A stretch of 64,000 nucleotides of DNA from Marinoscillum luteum (GTDB lineage: Bacteria; Bacteroidota; Bacteroidia; Cytophagales; Cyclobacteriaceae): contig NZ_JBIPKE010000020.1 in assembly GCF_044005705.1 (NCBI RefSeq), positions 806,001 through 870,000 of the forward strand. Direction: 5' to 3'. Below the pieces are notes generated by a model. That model was not told the origin of the DNA. It made no database searches and was given only the letters and a program-made list of their open reading frames with translations. Below, in pieces: positions 43,338 to 52,496 of the stretch. The position numbers and the translations under genes are program-made. The number at the start of each line of letters is the position of its first letter. Positions within the stretch are counted from its first letter, which is position 1.

Positions 43338-45473
43338 ATGAACATCACCAAAGCACTTTTTGCTTTGGTTGCGCTGGCGGCTATTAGTTGCCAGGGCACC
43401 AAGGAGACCCAGGCCCCAGTCTCTGACAATGTGCTTTTACAACCATGGACTGGTCCATATGGCGGCCTGCCTGCTTTTGATCGAATGAGCCTGACCGATC
43501 TGAAACCAGCGCTGGAGCAGGGTATGGAGGCCAATCTGGCTGAAATAGAGGCCATCGCCAACAACCCCGAAGCACCTACTTTTGAGAATACCATTGTGGC
43601 CATGGAGCGATCAGGCAATGACCTGGGCCGGGTGTATTCTTACTACGGCATCTGGAGTAGCAATGTCTCATCTCCGGAGTTTAGAGAAATACAGGCAGAA
43701 ATGGCCCCTAAGCTCTCCGAGTTTAACTCTAAGATCACCCAAAACGAAAAGCTTTTCGCCAGGATCAAGGCCGTATATGAAGCTTCACAAAAGGATCCTC
43801 TTCCTGCTGATCAGCAGCGTGTAGTAGACCTTACTTACACCAGTTTTGCTATGAATGGTGCCGAGCTGGATGAAGCCTCAAAGGCACGCTATGCTGCCAT
43901 CAACAAAGAACTTTCCTCCCTTCACACCAGCTTTTCAAACAACATCCTGGCCGATGAGGAAGGATACGTCACCTATCTCTCTGCTGACCAGCTGAGTGGA
44001 TTGCCAGAGTCATTTGTAAAGGCTGCAGCCAAAGCCGCAACAGACAGAGGCAAAGATGGAATGTACGCGGTGACCAATACGCGATCCTCCATGGATCCAT
44101 TCCTCACCTACTCTGATGAGCGGGAGCTGCGTGAAAAAGTATGGAACATCTACTACTCCCGTGGAGACAACGGAGACGAGCATGATAACAACAAGCTTAT
44201 AACAGAAATCCTCAAACTTCGAAACGAGCGTGTAGGACTCCTTGGCTTTGATAACTACGCCCAATGGAGACTGCAGGACCGCATGGCTAAAACCCCTGAG
44301 AATGCCATGGCAATGATGGAAGCCGTATGGCCAGCCGCCATTGCCCGAGTAGCAGAAGAGGTGGCTGATATGCAGTCAGTAGCTGATGCCAACGGAGACC
44401 AGGTGACCATTGAGCCATGGGACTATCGCTACTATGCAGAAAAAGTGAGGAAGAAAAAATACGATTTGGACTCCGACGAGGTAAAACAATACCTGCAACT
44501 GGACAAGCTTCGTGAAGCCATGTTTTTCGTAGCGGGTGAGTTATTCAATTTTCAGTTTACCCCCATCGACTCGGGAGTAGTGCCTGTGTTCCATGCAGAC
44601 GTGAAAGTTTGGGAAGTGGCTGATAAAACCTCTGGTAAACTCATTGGGCTTTGGTACCTCGATCCTTTTGCAAGGCAAGGCAAACGCTCAGGTGCCTGGG
44701 CGACCACATATCGCAGTTATGATTCTTTTGATGGCGAGAAAACTGTGCTCGCCTCTAATAACTCTAACTTCATCAAGCCTGCTCCGGGCGAGCCGGTGCT
44801 GGTATCGTGGGATGATGCTGAGACCTTCTTTCATGAATTCGGGCATGCGCTACACTTCCTTTCTTCCAATGTGAAGTACCCCACACTCAACAGTGGTGTG
44901 CGTGACTACACCGAGTTTCAGTCTCAGCTCCTGGAAAGGTGGCTGGCCACTGACGAGGTGATCAACAATTACCTGGTGCATTACAAAACAGGAGCACCTA
45001 TCCCTCAGGAGCTGGTGGCTAAAATCAAAAAGGCTTCCACCTTCAACCAGGGATTTGGCACCACGGAATACCTGGCGTCAGCGCTCATGGACATGTACTA
45101 CCACACCACTGACCCTACCAACCTGGATCCGGACACATTTGAAAGGGAAACGTTGGCGAAGCTGAAAATGCCAAAGGAGCTGGTGATGCGCCATCGCTCT
45201 CCGCACTTCGGCCATGTCTTCTCTGGTGAGGGCTATGCCACGGCCTATTATGGATATATGTGGGCAGATGTGCTCACCGCAGATGCCGGCGAAGCTTTCC
45301 AGGAGGCTCCGGGTGGGTTTTATGACAAAGATCTGGCAGGTAAACTGGTGAAATACCTCTTTGCTCCACGCAACTCTATGGACCCGGCAGAGGCCTACCG
45401 GCTATTCAGAGGCAGGGATGCAGACATCAAAGCGCTGATGCGTGACCGGGGATTTCCGGTAACGGATATGTAA
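43338..45473 (+). CDS. M3-family zinc peptidase (peptidyl-dipeptidase/oligopeptidase), lipoprotein
   Basis: 711 residues from the ATG at 43338 (an ATG at 43323 adds five). A signal peptide ends in a lipobox (LAAISC), so the enzyme is probably in the periplasm. The all-helical M3 body carries HEFGHALHF in the context FFHEFGHALHFLSSNVKY (zinc ligands) and the downstream Glu in the YTEFQSQLLERW segment. Tyr/His substrate residues occur in GEGYATAYYGYMW. It hydrolyses small peptides. Followed by a strong terminator. Confidence 0.95.
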   Translation: MNITKALFALVALAAISCQGTKETQAPVSDNVLLQPWTGPYGGLPAFDRMSLTDLKPALEQGMEANLAEIEAIANNPEAPTFENTIVAMERSGNDLGRVYSYYGIWSSNVSSPEFREIQAEMAPKLSEFNSKITQNEKLFARIKAVYEASQKDPLPADQQRVVDLTYTSFAMNGAELDEASKARYAAINKELSSLHTSFSNNILADEEGYVTYLSADQLSGLPESFVKAAAKAATDRGKDGMYAVTNTRSSMDPFLTYSDERELREKVWNIYYSRGDNGDEHDNNKLITEILKLRNERVGLLGFDNYAQWRLQDRMAKTPENAMAMMEAVWPAAIARVAEEVADMQSVADANGDQVTIEPWDYRYYAEKVRKKKYDLDSDEVKQYLQLDKLREAMFFVAGELFNFQFTPIDSGVVPVFHADVKVWEVADKTSGKLIGLWYLDPFARQGKRSGAWATTYRSYDSFDGEKTVLASNNSNFIKPAPGEPVLVSWDDAETFFHEFGHALHFLSSNVKYPTLNSGVRDYTEFQSQLLERWLATDEVINNYLVHYKTGAPIPQELVAKIKKASTFNQGFGTTEYLASALMDMYYHTTDPTNLDPDTFERETLAKLKMPKELVMRHRSPHFGHVFSGEGYATAYYGYMWADVLTADAGEAFQEAPGGFYDKDLAGKLVKYLFAPRNSMDPAEAYRLFRGRDADIKALMRDRGFPVTDM

Positions 45474-45478
45474 AATAA

Positions 45479-45503
45479 GAAAGGCCCTTGCGGGCCTTTT
45501 TTT
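45479..45503 (+). terminator. Intrinsic terminator after the M3 peptidase
   Basis: Stem AAAGGCCC and GGGCCTTT, four-base loop (TTGC), followed by a T-run. It lies between convergent genes. Confidence 0.92.
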
Positions 45504-45520
45504 ATACTTTTAGAACAGTA

Positions 45521-46495
45521 TCAAAACCACCGTTTTATTCTCATGTAAAGCGCCATGATCATAGCCACTCCCACCATGGCACCAATTGTCAGAGGATAGC
45601 CCCACTGAGAGTTGAGCTCCGGCATATACCGAAAGTTCATTCCATAAACACCCGCTAAAAAAGTGAGGGGGATAAAAATAGCTGACACTACGGTGAGGGT
45701 TTTCATCACCCGGTTCATCTCACTGTTTTGATTGGATCGGTGCAAGTCCATCAGGTCTTTCAGCATCTCCCGTGAAGTCTCAAACGAGGTAATCAGATAA
45801 AGCAGGTGGTCAGCCACATCCTGAAAGTAATTGATGGAGCTCTTCTGAATAAAATGATCCGCTTCCACCCGCATCTCATTGAGCGCATCGCGCATCGGCA
45901 CGGTGTACTTCCTCAGAATATTAATGTCTTTTTTAATTTCAATCACCTGCTGCATGACGTCATAGGAAGGGTCTGCAAGTGATCGGGCTTCCAGTTGCTC
46001 TATCCTGGTTCGGAGGGTTTCCATGATTTGCAGATAATGATCCACCACGGCATCCAGAATATGATAAAACAGGTAATCTTCTTTACACTTTCTAATCAAA
46101 CCTTTGGACAGCTGGATACGCTTACGCAACTCATTGAAAGCATCCCCTGGGAGGCCTTCCTGGAAGGTGATCACCAGGCTTTTGCACATCACCACACTCA
46201 GGTGCTCCTCCATGATCTGATCCTCGTCTGCATCGAAACTGAGCATCTTGGTGCTGAAAAACAGATGATCATCGAAGAGTTCAAACTTGGGCAGTTGGTC
46301 AGTGTTGAGGATGTCTTCGGCAATGAGGTGGTGGATATTAAAGAGCCCTGCCGTATCATCCACATACGTCTGGCTGGTAATCTCCACATCAATCCAGTTG
46401 ATAAAATCTTCCTTCACCAGAGTAGCCGCCTCCGAAGGGCTCAGGTTCTCCTTTGTGAGATACCCGGGATCATTATATTGGATGAGCGTGAGCAA
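45521..46495 (-). CDS. corA: CorA-type magnesium/cobalt transporter
   Basis: 324 residues. A soluble N-terminal alpha/beta domain (about 1-230) with the NINxxD-like WIDVE start and the long helices LMDLHRSNQNSEMNRVMKTLTVVSAIFIPLTFLAGVYGMNF. The YGMNF motif is the selectivity GMN loop after TM1; TM2 is about 298-318 and ends with a basic tail. It forms a pentamer that takes up Mg2+ (also Co2+ or Ni2+) down its gradient. It is followed on the same strand by no further CorA-related gene. Confidence 0.96.
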   Translation of the reverse strand: MLTLIQYNDPGYLTKENLSPSEAATLVKEDFINWIDVEITSQTYVDDTAGLFNIHHLIAEDILNTDQLPKFELFDDHLFFSTKMLSFDADEDQIMEEHLSVVMCKSLVITFQEGLPGDAFNELRKRIQLSKGLIRKCKEDYLFYHILDAVVDHYLQIMETLRTRIEQLEARSLADPSYDVMQQVIEIKKDINILRKYTVPMRDALNEMRVEADHFIQKSSINYFQDVADHLLYLITSFETSREMLKDLMDLHRSNQNSEMNRVMKTLTVVSAIFIPLTFLAGVYGMNFRYMPELNSQWGYPLTIGAMVGVAMIMALYMRIKRWF

Positions 46496-46522
46496 GGTGA
46501 TCTATTATTTTCAAGAAAGAAA

Positions 46523-47491
46523 CTACCCTCGCATGACCAGGTAGGCCAGGTAGGCTGCATAAGTCAGCACGAAGATCGTTCCCATAACTCTGCCAATACT
46601 GGCTTTCCTCCCAATCACAATGGCCACAATGAGTAGAGTACTCGATGCAATCACCATCAGTATATCGGAGTTCGAGACCACATCAAATGGCAAAGGACGA
46701 ATGACGGAACTTAGTCCCAGGATCCATAGGATGTTGAAGATATTGGATCCTACCACATTACCAACTGCCATATCTGACTGCCCTTTTTTGGCGGCCACCG
46801 CAGAAGTTACCAGCTCAGGAAGGGAAGTACCAACGGCCACCACGGTCAGACCAATGAAAGTTTCAGACAACCCAAAAAACAGGGCAATTTCGAAGGCTCC
46901 ATCCACTACCCATTTTCCGCCTAAAAACAACGCCAGCGAGCCTATAACAATATAAGCTATGGAGCGACCCTTCGGGAGGGTGCTAATGGTCTCCACAGAA
47001 GCGGCTTCTTCCTGAATGCTCTGCTTGGACTTGGACACTACATAAATATAGGTCATGAAAAGAGCGAAGAAAAACAAGAGAATGGAACCATCGTAACGAC
47101 TCAGTGTGAGCCCCTTCACATCTACAAACAAATTGGCATTCGCCAAAAAGCCAACCATCACAGTAGCAAACAAAGAAATGGGAACTTCAGTAAAATAGAT
47201 ACTCTTCTGAATAGTTAAAGGCCGGATCATAGCCGCCACCCCCAGGATGAGGAGTACGTTGGCAATGTTGCTCCCAAGAATATTTCCAATGGCCAGCTCA
47301 GAGCTCCCGTCAAAGCTGGCGAGCAGGTTAACGATAAGCTCAGGCATACTGGTACCGAATGACACAATGGTCAGCCCGATGACCAACTCCGGAATATTGT
47401 TTCTTTTGGCCAGAGACGAGGCCCCTTCCACCAGAAAATCTGCACCTTTAATAAGCAGCACAAAACCGATCAAAAACAAGAAGTAAATCAT
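46523..47491 (-). CDS. Calcium/sodium antiporter (CaCA family, YrbG-like)
   Basis: 322 residues, ten predicted membrane helices in two inverted halves, each with the alpha-repeat: SFGTSMPELIVNLLASFDGSSELAIGNILGSN near residue 46 and AVGTSLPELVTSAVAAKKGQSDMAVGNVVGSN near residue 220. Both Glu residues of the PE motif, which bind Ca2+, are present. The protein exchanges Ca2+ (or other cations) for Na+ or H+. It is upstream of corA on the same strand, with only 27 bases between, so the two ion transporters are probably cotranscribed. Confidence 0.95.
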   Translation of the reverse strand: MIYFLFLIGFVLLIKGADFLVEGASSLAKRNNIPELVIGLTIVSFGTSMPELIVNLLASFDGSSELAIGNILGSNIANVLLILGVAAMIRPLTIQKSIYFTEVPISLFATVMVGFLANANLFVDVKGLTLSRYDGSILLFFFALFMTYIYVVSKSKQSIQEEAASVETISTLPKGRSIAYIVIGSLALFLGGKWVVDGAFEIALFFGLSETFIGLTVVAVGTSLPELVTSAVAAKKGQSDMAVGNVVGSNIFNILWILGLSSVIRPLPFDVVSNSDILMVIASSTLLIVAIVIGRKASIGRVMGTIFVLTYAAYLAYLVMRG

Positions 47492-47940
47492 AAATCTCCG
47501 AAGTGTTAAGTCAATCGTTAAAACCGCTAAAAATAAGAATTTACTTTGATTCTATTGACTTTTTTTTTCAGACGTAAGGTTACTTCGGATCAAGCAATAT
47601 TTATGTGGGGTATGACTATAAAGATATTTTGTAAAGCTGAATTAATCCACTTTGAATTCAGAAAAGGAGGGCGGGGCATCCAAGGCAAGTGTGAATCATT
47701 TTGACTCCAAAAAAGTCCCTAAAAAAAGCCCAAACATGATGAGTCAAAATGATTTTTTGCGTTGGTGCCTTTTCTTTTGCTTCGTTTTCTTTGGGCAAGC
47801 AAAGAAAATGAAGGGTAAGTAGCCAATCATTTGGATTGAGGTATAAAGTATTAGATCACCTCAACATCTATCTTTTAATATCATCTCCCCACAGCATTTC
47901 CATTTGATTCATTATTCCTACTCTAACAAATCTGGAGATA
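47492..47940. repeat. Intergenic region with a two-hairpin repeat-like element
   Basis: No gene. Two strong inverted repeats lie side by side: 14-base perfect arms at 47694-47707 (AATCATTTTGACTC) and 47741-47754; and 9-base perfect arms TTTTCTTTG (47785-47793) and CAAAGAAAA (47800-47808) around the loop GGCAAG, extended by CTTC/GAAG. The second sequence resembles a T-rich repeat often seen between genes in Bacteroidota. It looks like a dispersed repetitive or MITE-like element. Confidence 0.55.
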
Positions 47941-48126
47941 TCAGTCCTCCAAAATATGCCTGACCCGGCCTACTTCTCCCGTGGTGAGTTGTACTTTGAT
48001 GCCATGCGGGTGATTGGGTGAATTGGTAAGGATTCGCTTCAGCTCGCCGGTACGCTGGTGGTGCTTCTGCACGATCTCTACCTCCTGTCCCACTTTCACA
48101 TGGCTTCTGATGGTTCCGTCTGACAT
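47941..48126 (-). CDS. YwbE family protein (DUF2196)
   Basis: 61 residues matching the small YwbE family end to end: DGTIRSHVKVGQEVEIVQKHHQRTGELKRILTNSPNHPHGIKVQLTTGEVGRVRHIL (shown here in parts: VGQEVEIVQK, HPHGIKVQL, GEVGRV). It is a compact beta-barrel, KOW/SH3-like in pattern. No known biochemical role. A stand-alone leftward gene; the upstream spacer contains no evident element. Confidence 0.85.
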   Translation of the reverse strand: MSDGTIRSHVKVGQEVEIVQKHHQRTGELKRILTNSPNHPHGIKVQLTTGEVGRVRHILED

Positions 48127-48187
48127 CCTGTGGTTATTTTGACACCAAGCTAATAAAAAATGTGCTTTCCCGTGAAGATAGGAATAC

Positions 48188-48700
48188 CTACCGGATCTGA
48201 ATCCCTCGCGTGGTGAATGAAATCCCCTGCTGACCGGACGTAGAGATCATCACCGCTTCAAACAATGGCTCGGGGGTGCCTGGATTGATCATCCATTCAA
48301 AAATAAAATTACCTCCTGTCCCACCTTCGTTATCCACTTCCTGTATGACTATTTCTACCGTCTCCAGTGGCAAAATGAAAATGGGTTGATCAAAATAGGT
48401 TCGGATCAGTTTGCCCTCGGTACCGAAAAACTGAGCCCTGGACACATAGATTGTATCTTCGATGCTCACATTTCGGAGACTCACGGTAGCCGTAAGATCA
48501 TGTCTTCGGTGTTCGGAGCGGCTATAGATTTGTGAGTAAACAGAGAGGTATGTTACCCCTTTCTGAAGGGAATCTGAGGTCGTCAGGTTGGCGGATCTCT
48601 TGTTCCAGTTGACAGGTGTCACCTCATCAGACCCTACTGTCTTTTCCTGACAGGACATCAAGGCCACAAAAACTAACAACACTGGAGAGATCTTTTTCAT
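48188..48700 (-). CDS. Predicted lipoprotein, unknown function
   Basis: 170 residues from the ATG at 48698-48700, where a lipoprotein signal begins (KKISPVLLVFVALMSC, Cys near residue 17). The longer open frame to 48745 would overlap the gluconokinase gene and has no leader. The mature part is beta-rich with EHRRHDLTATVSLRNVSIEDTIYVSRAQFFG, like small Ig-like exported domains. The family was not recognised. It begins 1 base after the gluconokinase stop. Confidence 0.72.
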   Translation of the reverse strand: MKKISPVLLVFVALMSCQEKTVGSDEVTPVNWNKRSANLTTSDSLQKGVTYLSVYSQIYSRSEHRRHDLTATVSLRNVSIEDTIYVSRAQFFGTEGKLIRTYFDQPIFILPLETVEIVIQEVDNEGGTGGNFIFEWMINPGTPEPLFEAVMISTSGQQGISFTTRGIQIR

Positions 48701-48701
48701 A

Positions 48702-49190
48702 TCACACCTGATTAATTCTGACAAGGATTTCATCGACGATGGCATCCACGGGGTTTGCTACATTGTAAAACCACCCATACTTGGGCTTCTCAAAGATATC
48801 AAACTGAGAGCCAAGAATTCTTTCATCAAAGAAATGCCCCTTTCGTTCTCGAATTCTCCGCAGAATAAGGTTTCTATCTCCCTCTAAGATAATCCATTGT
48901 ACGTGGTGTGTGGGAATGGGGGTCAATATATTGCGATAAAACTCTTTGAGGGCTGAGCAAGCCAGCACACACCCACCCTCCTGGTCCCATCGGACCATAT
49001 TCAGTGATATTTTTCTGAGCCAGGAGATGCGATCCTTATCAGACAAAGGAATACCGGAAGCCATTTTCTCAATATTTTCCGGTACGTGAAAATCATCCGC
49101 ATCATAAAAGGGAACACCCAGTTTGGATGCCAGTAACGTACCGACAGTGGTCTTTCCGCTTCCTGCCACTCCTCCAATAATATAAATCAT
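48702..49190 (-). CDS. Gluconokinase (GntK type)
   Basis: 162 residues. P-loop kinase of the gluconate branch: IIGGVAGSGKTTVGTLLASKLGVPFYDADDFHVPENIEKMASGIPLSDKDR. GSGKTT is the Walker A, and the DADDFHP-like and GIPLxDxDR motifs are diagnostic. The lid has RIRERKGHFFDERIL and the conserved F-D at the C-terminal part. It phosphorylates D-gluconate to 6-phosphogluconate, feeding the Entner-Doudoroff or pentose phosphate path. It lies near the KDG-catabolic genes on the same strand, but with a spacer of 129 bases. Confidence 0.93.
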   Translation of the reverse strand: MIYIIGGVAGSGKTTVGTLLASKLGVPFYDADDFHVPENIEKMASGIPLSDKDRISWLRKISLNMVRWDQEGGCVLACSALKEFYRNILTPIPTHHVQWIILEGDRNLILRRIRERKGHFFDERILGSQFDIFEKPKYGWFYNVANPVDAIVDEILVRINQV

Positions 49191-49319
49191 CCCTTTACTG
49201 CTTTTGGAAGTGAATGGATCCCACTTCTACCTACTAAGATGACCAAACCGACCCTAAAGCCAAAACATCAACGCTCCTTTTCATACACCCCAGGGCCAGA
49301 GAGTCGGTTCTGAGATCAA

Positions 49320-49991
49320 TTACTTAGAAAGTCGCTTGGCCAGTGCCACGGCCTGGCTTACACTCGCCTGCAAAGCCGCATAGTCCTTATTCTGAAGGAT
49401 TTCCTTAGTGATGAGCTGTGAGCCCATGCCTACACAATGCACTCCTGCTTCAAACCACTTGCTCAGGTTTTCTTCAGTTGGCTCTACCCCACCAGTCGGC
49501 ATTATGCTACACCATGGAAATGGCCCTTTTACACCCTTCACAAAAGATGGACCTCCTACCTGAGAACCAGGGAAGATTTTCACCACTTCAGAGCCAAGCT
49601 CCTCGGCATATGAAATCTCCGTCACAGACCCGCAGCCTGGAGACCAGGAGATTTTCCTGCGATTACAAACCTTCGCCATTTCAGGGTTCAACACCGGTGA
49701 CACAATGAAGTTGGCACCTAACTGGATATACAATGAAGTGGTTCCTGCCTCTACAATAGAGCCCACACCAAGAATCATTTCAGGAGTTTCTTTCTCCGCG
49801 TACTTATTCAACGCTGCGAAAACCTCATGGGCATAATCTCCCCTATTGGTGAACTCAAATACTCGTACGCCACCTTCGTAGCAGGCCTTCAGGACTTCCT
49901 TGCACACCTCCACGTCTTTGTGGTAAAAAACCGGCACTATCCCGGTTTCCTTCATCTTTAATGCTACTTCTATTCTTGTAAATCTTGCCAT
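49320..49991 (-). CDS. KDPG/KHG aldolase
   Basis: 223 residues from the ATG overlapping the PFK stop (TAATG). Class I aldolase of the 2-keto-3-deoxy-6-phosphogluconate family: GIVPVFYHKDVEVCKEVLKACYEGGVRVFEFTNRG (Arg phosphate/substrate region and Glu), GVGSIVEAGTT, and VVKIFPGSQVGG, where Lys forms the Schiff base. It cleaves KDPG to pyruvate and glyceraldehyde-3-phosphate. In the same operon as KDG kinase, so the two turn 2-keto-3-deoxygluconate, the common product of uronate degradation, into central intermediates. Confidence 0.95.
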   Translation of the reverse strand: MARFTRIEVALKMKETGIVPVFYHKDVEVCKEVLKACYEGGVRVFEFTNRGDYAHEVFAALNKYAEKETPEMILGVGSIVEAGTTSLYIQLGANFIVSPVLNPEMAKVCNRRKISWSPGCGSVTEISYAEELGSEVVKIFPGSQVGGPSFVKGVKGPFPWCSIMPTGGVEPTEENLSKWFEAGVHCVGMGSQLITKEILQNKDYAALQASVSQAVALAKRLSK

Positions 49992-51208
49992 TATTGCCAA
50001 TTTAAAATTTTATTGAAATCGTATTCTTCGGGATGATCCAGCAAAGCTCCAGCCGCTGCATAATCCTTTTCGGTAATGAAATGCATATTCTGTAAACAGA
50101 GCTTCGCGATCTGTGAATCCATGTCCACAAGCCGTGGAGGGATCTTTCCATTGGCGTCCTCAAACTCTGAAAGGTACATCGGTGAAATATCTCCCTTGGA
50201 GTTGGCCGTGACGATGCATCCGGAAATGCCCTCATCGTACAGTTTTTTCACCCCTATGCCCAACAAAGTACACAACGTGAGGTCATACCCGATCGGCCTG
50301 CAACACCTCAGCTCATAGCCAATCTCTACAGGTCGGCTTTTTATACTGATGCCAAGCTTTTTAAGCTTTTCCTGCACCAACACGTTGAAAATATTGGATT
50401 TACTCACATTGCCCAGCTCAGGATGACCATGATCATCATAGGTGAAGAGTATGCCGCAATTCTTGAGTTCTTCCACATCGATGATGTGAAAAACCCCCTC
50501 GCTCACCAGGGCCACGCCATATTGGATGTCAAGAATTCTTCTCTTCACCATGGACGAAATGATCAGGTTAATGATCTTATCCTGCGTGGGCTTGGTCTTG
50601 TTAAACATCTCAGGGATGATCATCATAGGAAAATGACACCCCGTGGCGATCCCAAAAGCCAGGTGACCGGCTGACCGGCCCATGGTAGACATCACAAACC
50701 AGTTGTGACTCGTGCGGGCATCTTCATAGACGGTATTGCCAATTTTTACCCCCTCATCTTTGGCAGAATGAAACCCGAAAGTAGGATTTCGATCCGGCAG
50801 GGGGAGGTCGTTATCTATGGTTTTGGGCACGTGGATATTCTTGACATCCAGGTTGTTTTTTGCCAGAAATTTAGAAATCCGATTGGCCGTGCTGGCCGTA
50901 TCATCTCCACCGATGGTGACCAGGAGTTTCACATTGTTCTTGACAAAGAAATCCACCGTAAACTCATCATCTTTGGGCTTATGCCTGCTCATGATCAAAG
51001 TGGATCCACCCCGACTGAAAATTCTGTCGGCATGCTCAAAATCAAATTCCTTAATCTGTGGAGACTCAGCGAACAATCCCTTGTATCCTTCCTGCACACC
51101 CAGCACTCTGTATCCATCGTTCAAAAAGACTTTGGCGACGGTGCTAATGACCGTATTGATGCCAGGGGCCGGACCTCCACCGCAGATGATTGCTACTGAT
51201 TTTTCCAT
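49991..51208 (-). CDS. Phosphofructokinase with pyrophosphate-type active-site residues
   Basis: 405 residues, PFK superfamily: GGGPAPGINTVI (N-terminal phosphate loop), GGDDTAST and HVPKTIDNDLP. In ATP-dependent enzymes the corresponding motifs are GGDGS and PGTIDND; Asp in GGDD and Lys in PKTIDND are the known marks of PPi-dependent enzymes. RPVEIGYELR and the FHSAKDEG segment continue the substrate pocket. It would use PPi to phosphorylate fructose-6-phosphate reversibly. It is placed between KDG kinase and KDPG aldolase in one leftward operon, where its reversible action would help gluconeogenesis from pyruvate/G3P; this is inference. Confidence 0.9.
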   Translation of the reverse strand: MEKSVAIICGGGPAPGINTVISTVAKVFLNDGYRVLGVQEGYKGLFAESPQIKEFDFEHADRIFSRGGSTLIMSRHKPKDDEFTVDFFVKNNVKLLVTIGGDDTASTANRISKFLAKNNLDVKNIHVPKTIDNDLPLPDRNPTFGFHSAKDEGVKIGNTVYEDARTSHNWFVMSTMGRSAGHLAFGIATGCHFPMMIIPEMFNKTKPTQDKIINLIISSMVKRRILDIQYGVALVSEGVFHIIDVEELKNCGILFTYDDHGHPELGNVSKSNIFNVLVQEKLKKLGISIKSRPVEIGYELRCCRPIGYDLTLCTLLGIGVKKLYDEGISGCIVTANSKGDISPMYLSEFEDANGKIPPRLVDMDSQIAKLCLQNMHFITEKDYAAAGALLDHPEEYDFNKILNWQ

Positions 51209-51287
51209 AGAATTAAAATTTTGGGCCGGCCCAGGCTCTTTTTATACAACCAATATATTATACTTCAAGGACCGACCCAGTTTCTTA

Positions 51288-52334
51288 TTAGCGCGCTACC
51301 CTTCCGGAAGCATCTCCGCCCATCAATTTCTCTACTTCAGAAACTGTCACCAGGTTAGCATCACCTTTGATCGTGTGCTTCAGGCAAGATGCCGCTACAG
51401 CAAAGTCAAGTGCGTTTTGATCGTCTTCAGGGTACTTCAGCAGTCCGTAGATCAATCCACCCATGAATGAATCACCACCACCTACTCTATCCACGATATC
51501 TGTGATTTGGTATTGACGGGTTTCCAACATTTTGGTGCCATCATAAAGCACTCCAGCCCATGTATTGTGAGAAGCCGAGATAGAACCACGAAGCGTGGTG
51601 ATCACTTTCTTGGCTTTAGGGAACTTCTTCATCATTTGCTGACATACCGACAGAAAAGCTTCTGCTTTCACATTGTGACCTTCCGTTTGCACACTGACGC
51701 CTTCTGGTTTGATGTGGAAATGCATTTCAGCATCTTCTTCATTACCCAAAATCACATCACAGTAAGAGGTCAGCTCGGTCATGATCTCTTCTCGCTTAGC
51801 TCCATCGCAATACTGCCACAATTTTGCTCTATAGTTCAAGTCCGTAGAAATGGTAACACCCATTTCGCTGGCCACTTTCACGGCCTCCAGACATGCATCA
51901 GCAGAACTCTGAGAAATAGCTGGCGTGATACCCGTCCAATGAAACCATTCTACCCCATCAAAAACCTTTTTCCAATCCACCATTCCTGGCTGGATAGTGG
52001 ACATAGAAGAATGCGCCCTGTCATACACCACCTTGCTCCCGCGAGAGACAGCACCAGTCTCCAAAAAGTAGATACCCAATCGCTCTCCACCCCACACGAT
52101 CTTGTCCACATTCACCCCACGCTTACGCATTTCCATCATGGCACACTCGCCAATGTCGTTCTTTGGAAGTCTGGTTACAAAATCCACAGGAACACCAAAA
52201 TTGGCCAGTGATACTGCAACGTTAGATTCTCCTCCACCATAAACCACATCGAATGAGTTGGCTTGTGAGAAACGCAAAAAACCCTCTGGGGCAAGACGAA
52301 GCATGATCTCGCCAAATGTTACTACTTTTTTCAT
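51288..52334 (-). CDS. 2-keto-3-deoxygluconate kinase (PfkB family)
   Basis: 348 residues. PfkB/ribokinase fold: MKKVVTFGEIMLRLAPEG at the N-terminus, GGGESNVAVSLANFGVPVDFVTRLP, DLNYRAKLW, ILGNEEDA, TLRGSISASHNTWAG, and the catalytic base motif DRVGGGDSFMGGLIYGLL with Asp in GGGDSF. The family phosphorylates 2-keto-3-deoxygluconate at O6 to give KDPG. The next genes (PFK, KDPG aldolase) and a divergent LacI regulator confirm the pathway. First gene of the operon. Confidence 0.94.
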   Translation of the reverse strand: MKKVVTFGEIMLRLAPEGFLRFSQANSFDVVYGGGESNVAVSLANFGVPVDFVTRLPKNDIGECAMMEMRKRGVNVDKIVWGGERLGIYFLETGAVSRGSKVVYDRAHSSMSTIQPGMVDWKKVFDGVEWFHWTGITPAISQSSADACLEAVKVASEMGVTISTDLNYRAKLWQYCDGAKREEIMTELTSYCDVILGNEEDAEMHFHIKPEGVSVQTEGHNVKAEAFLSVCQQMMKKFPKAKKVITTLRGSISASHNTWAGVLYDGTKMLETRQYQITDIVDRVGGGDSFMGGLIYGLLKYPEDDQNALDFAVAASCLKHTIKGDANLVTVSEVEKLMGGDASGRVAR

Positions 52335-52362
52335 GTCTTTATACTTTTAAGAATGTTCGTGT

Positions 52363-52425
52363 TCGTACACGGTGTTTGGTAAAAAATAACCCCCAATCAA
52401 GGAGGATATTGTATCGTGTACGATA
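52363..52425. promoter_or_regulatory. Probable LacI-type operators between kdgK and its regulator
   Basis: A near-perfect palindrome TATCGT-GT-ACGATA lies at 52412-52425. The nine-base word TCGTACACG at 52363-52371 recurs on the other strand inside it (CGTGTACGA, 52415-52423). The pair lies between the divergent KDG kinase and LacI gene and is centred about 50 bases apart, so the regulator probably binds both. Confidence 0.6.
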
Positions 52426-52496
52426 ACGATTCATACAAATGTAATATATTGCATCTGATTTCAAAAAAATATGACCTATTTTCACAAAAATATTCC

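Noticed and set aside
52416..52496. N-terminal extension of the LacI regulator
   Set aside because: The residues lie in the operator region and precede the conserved ITIKEIA start.
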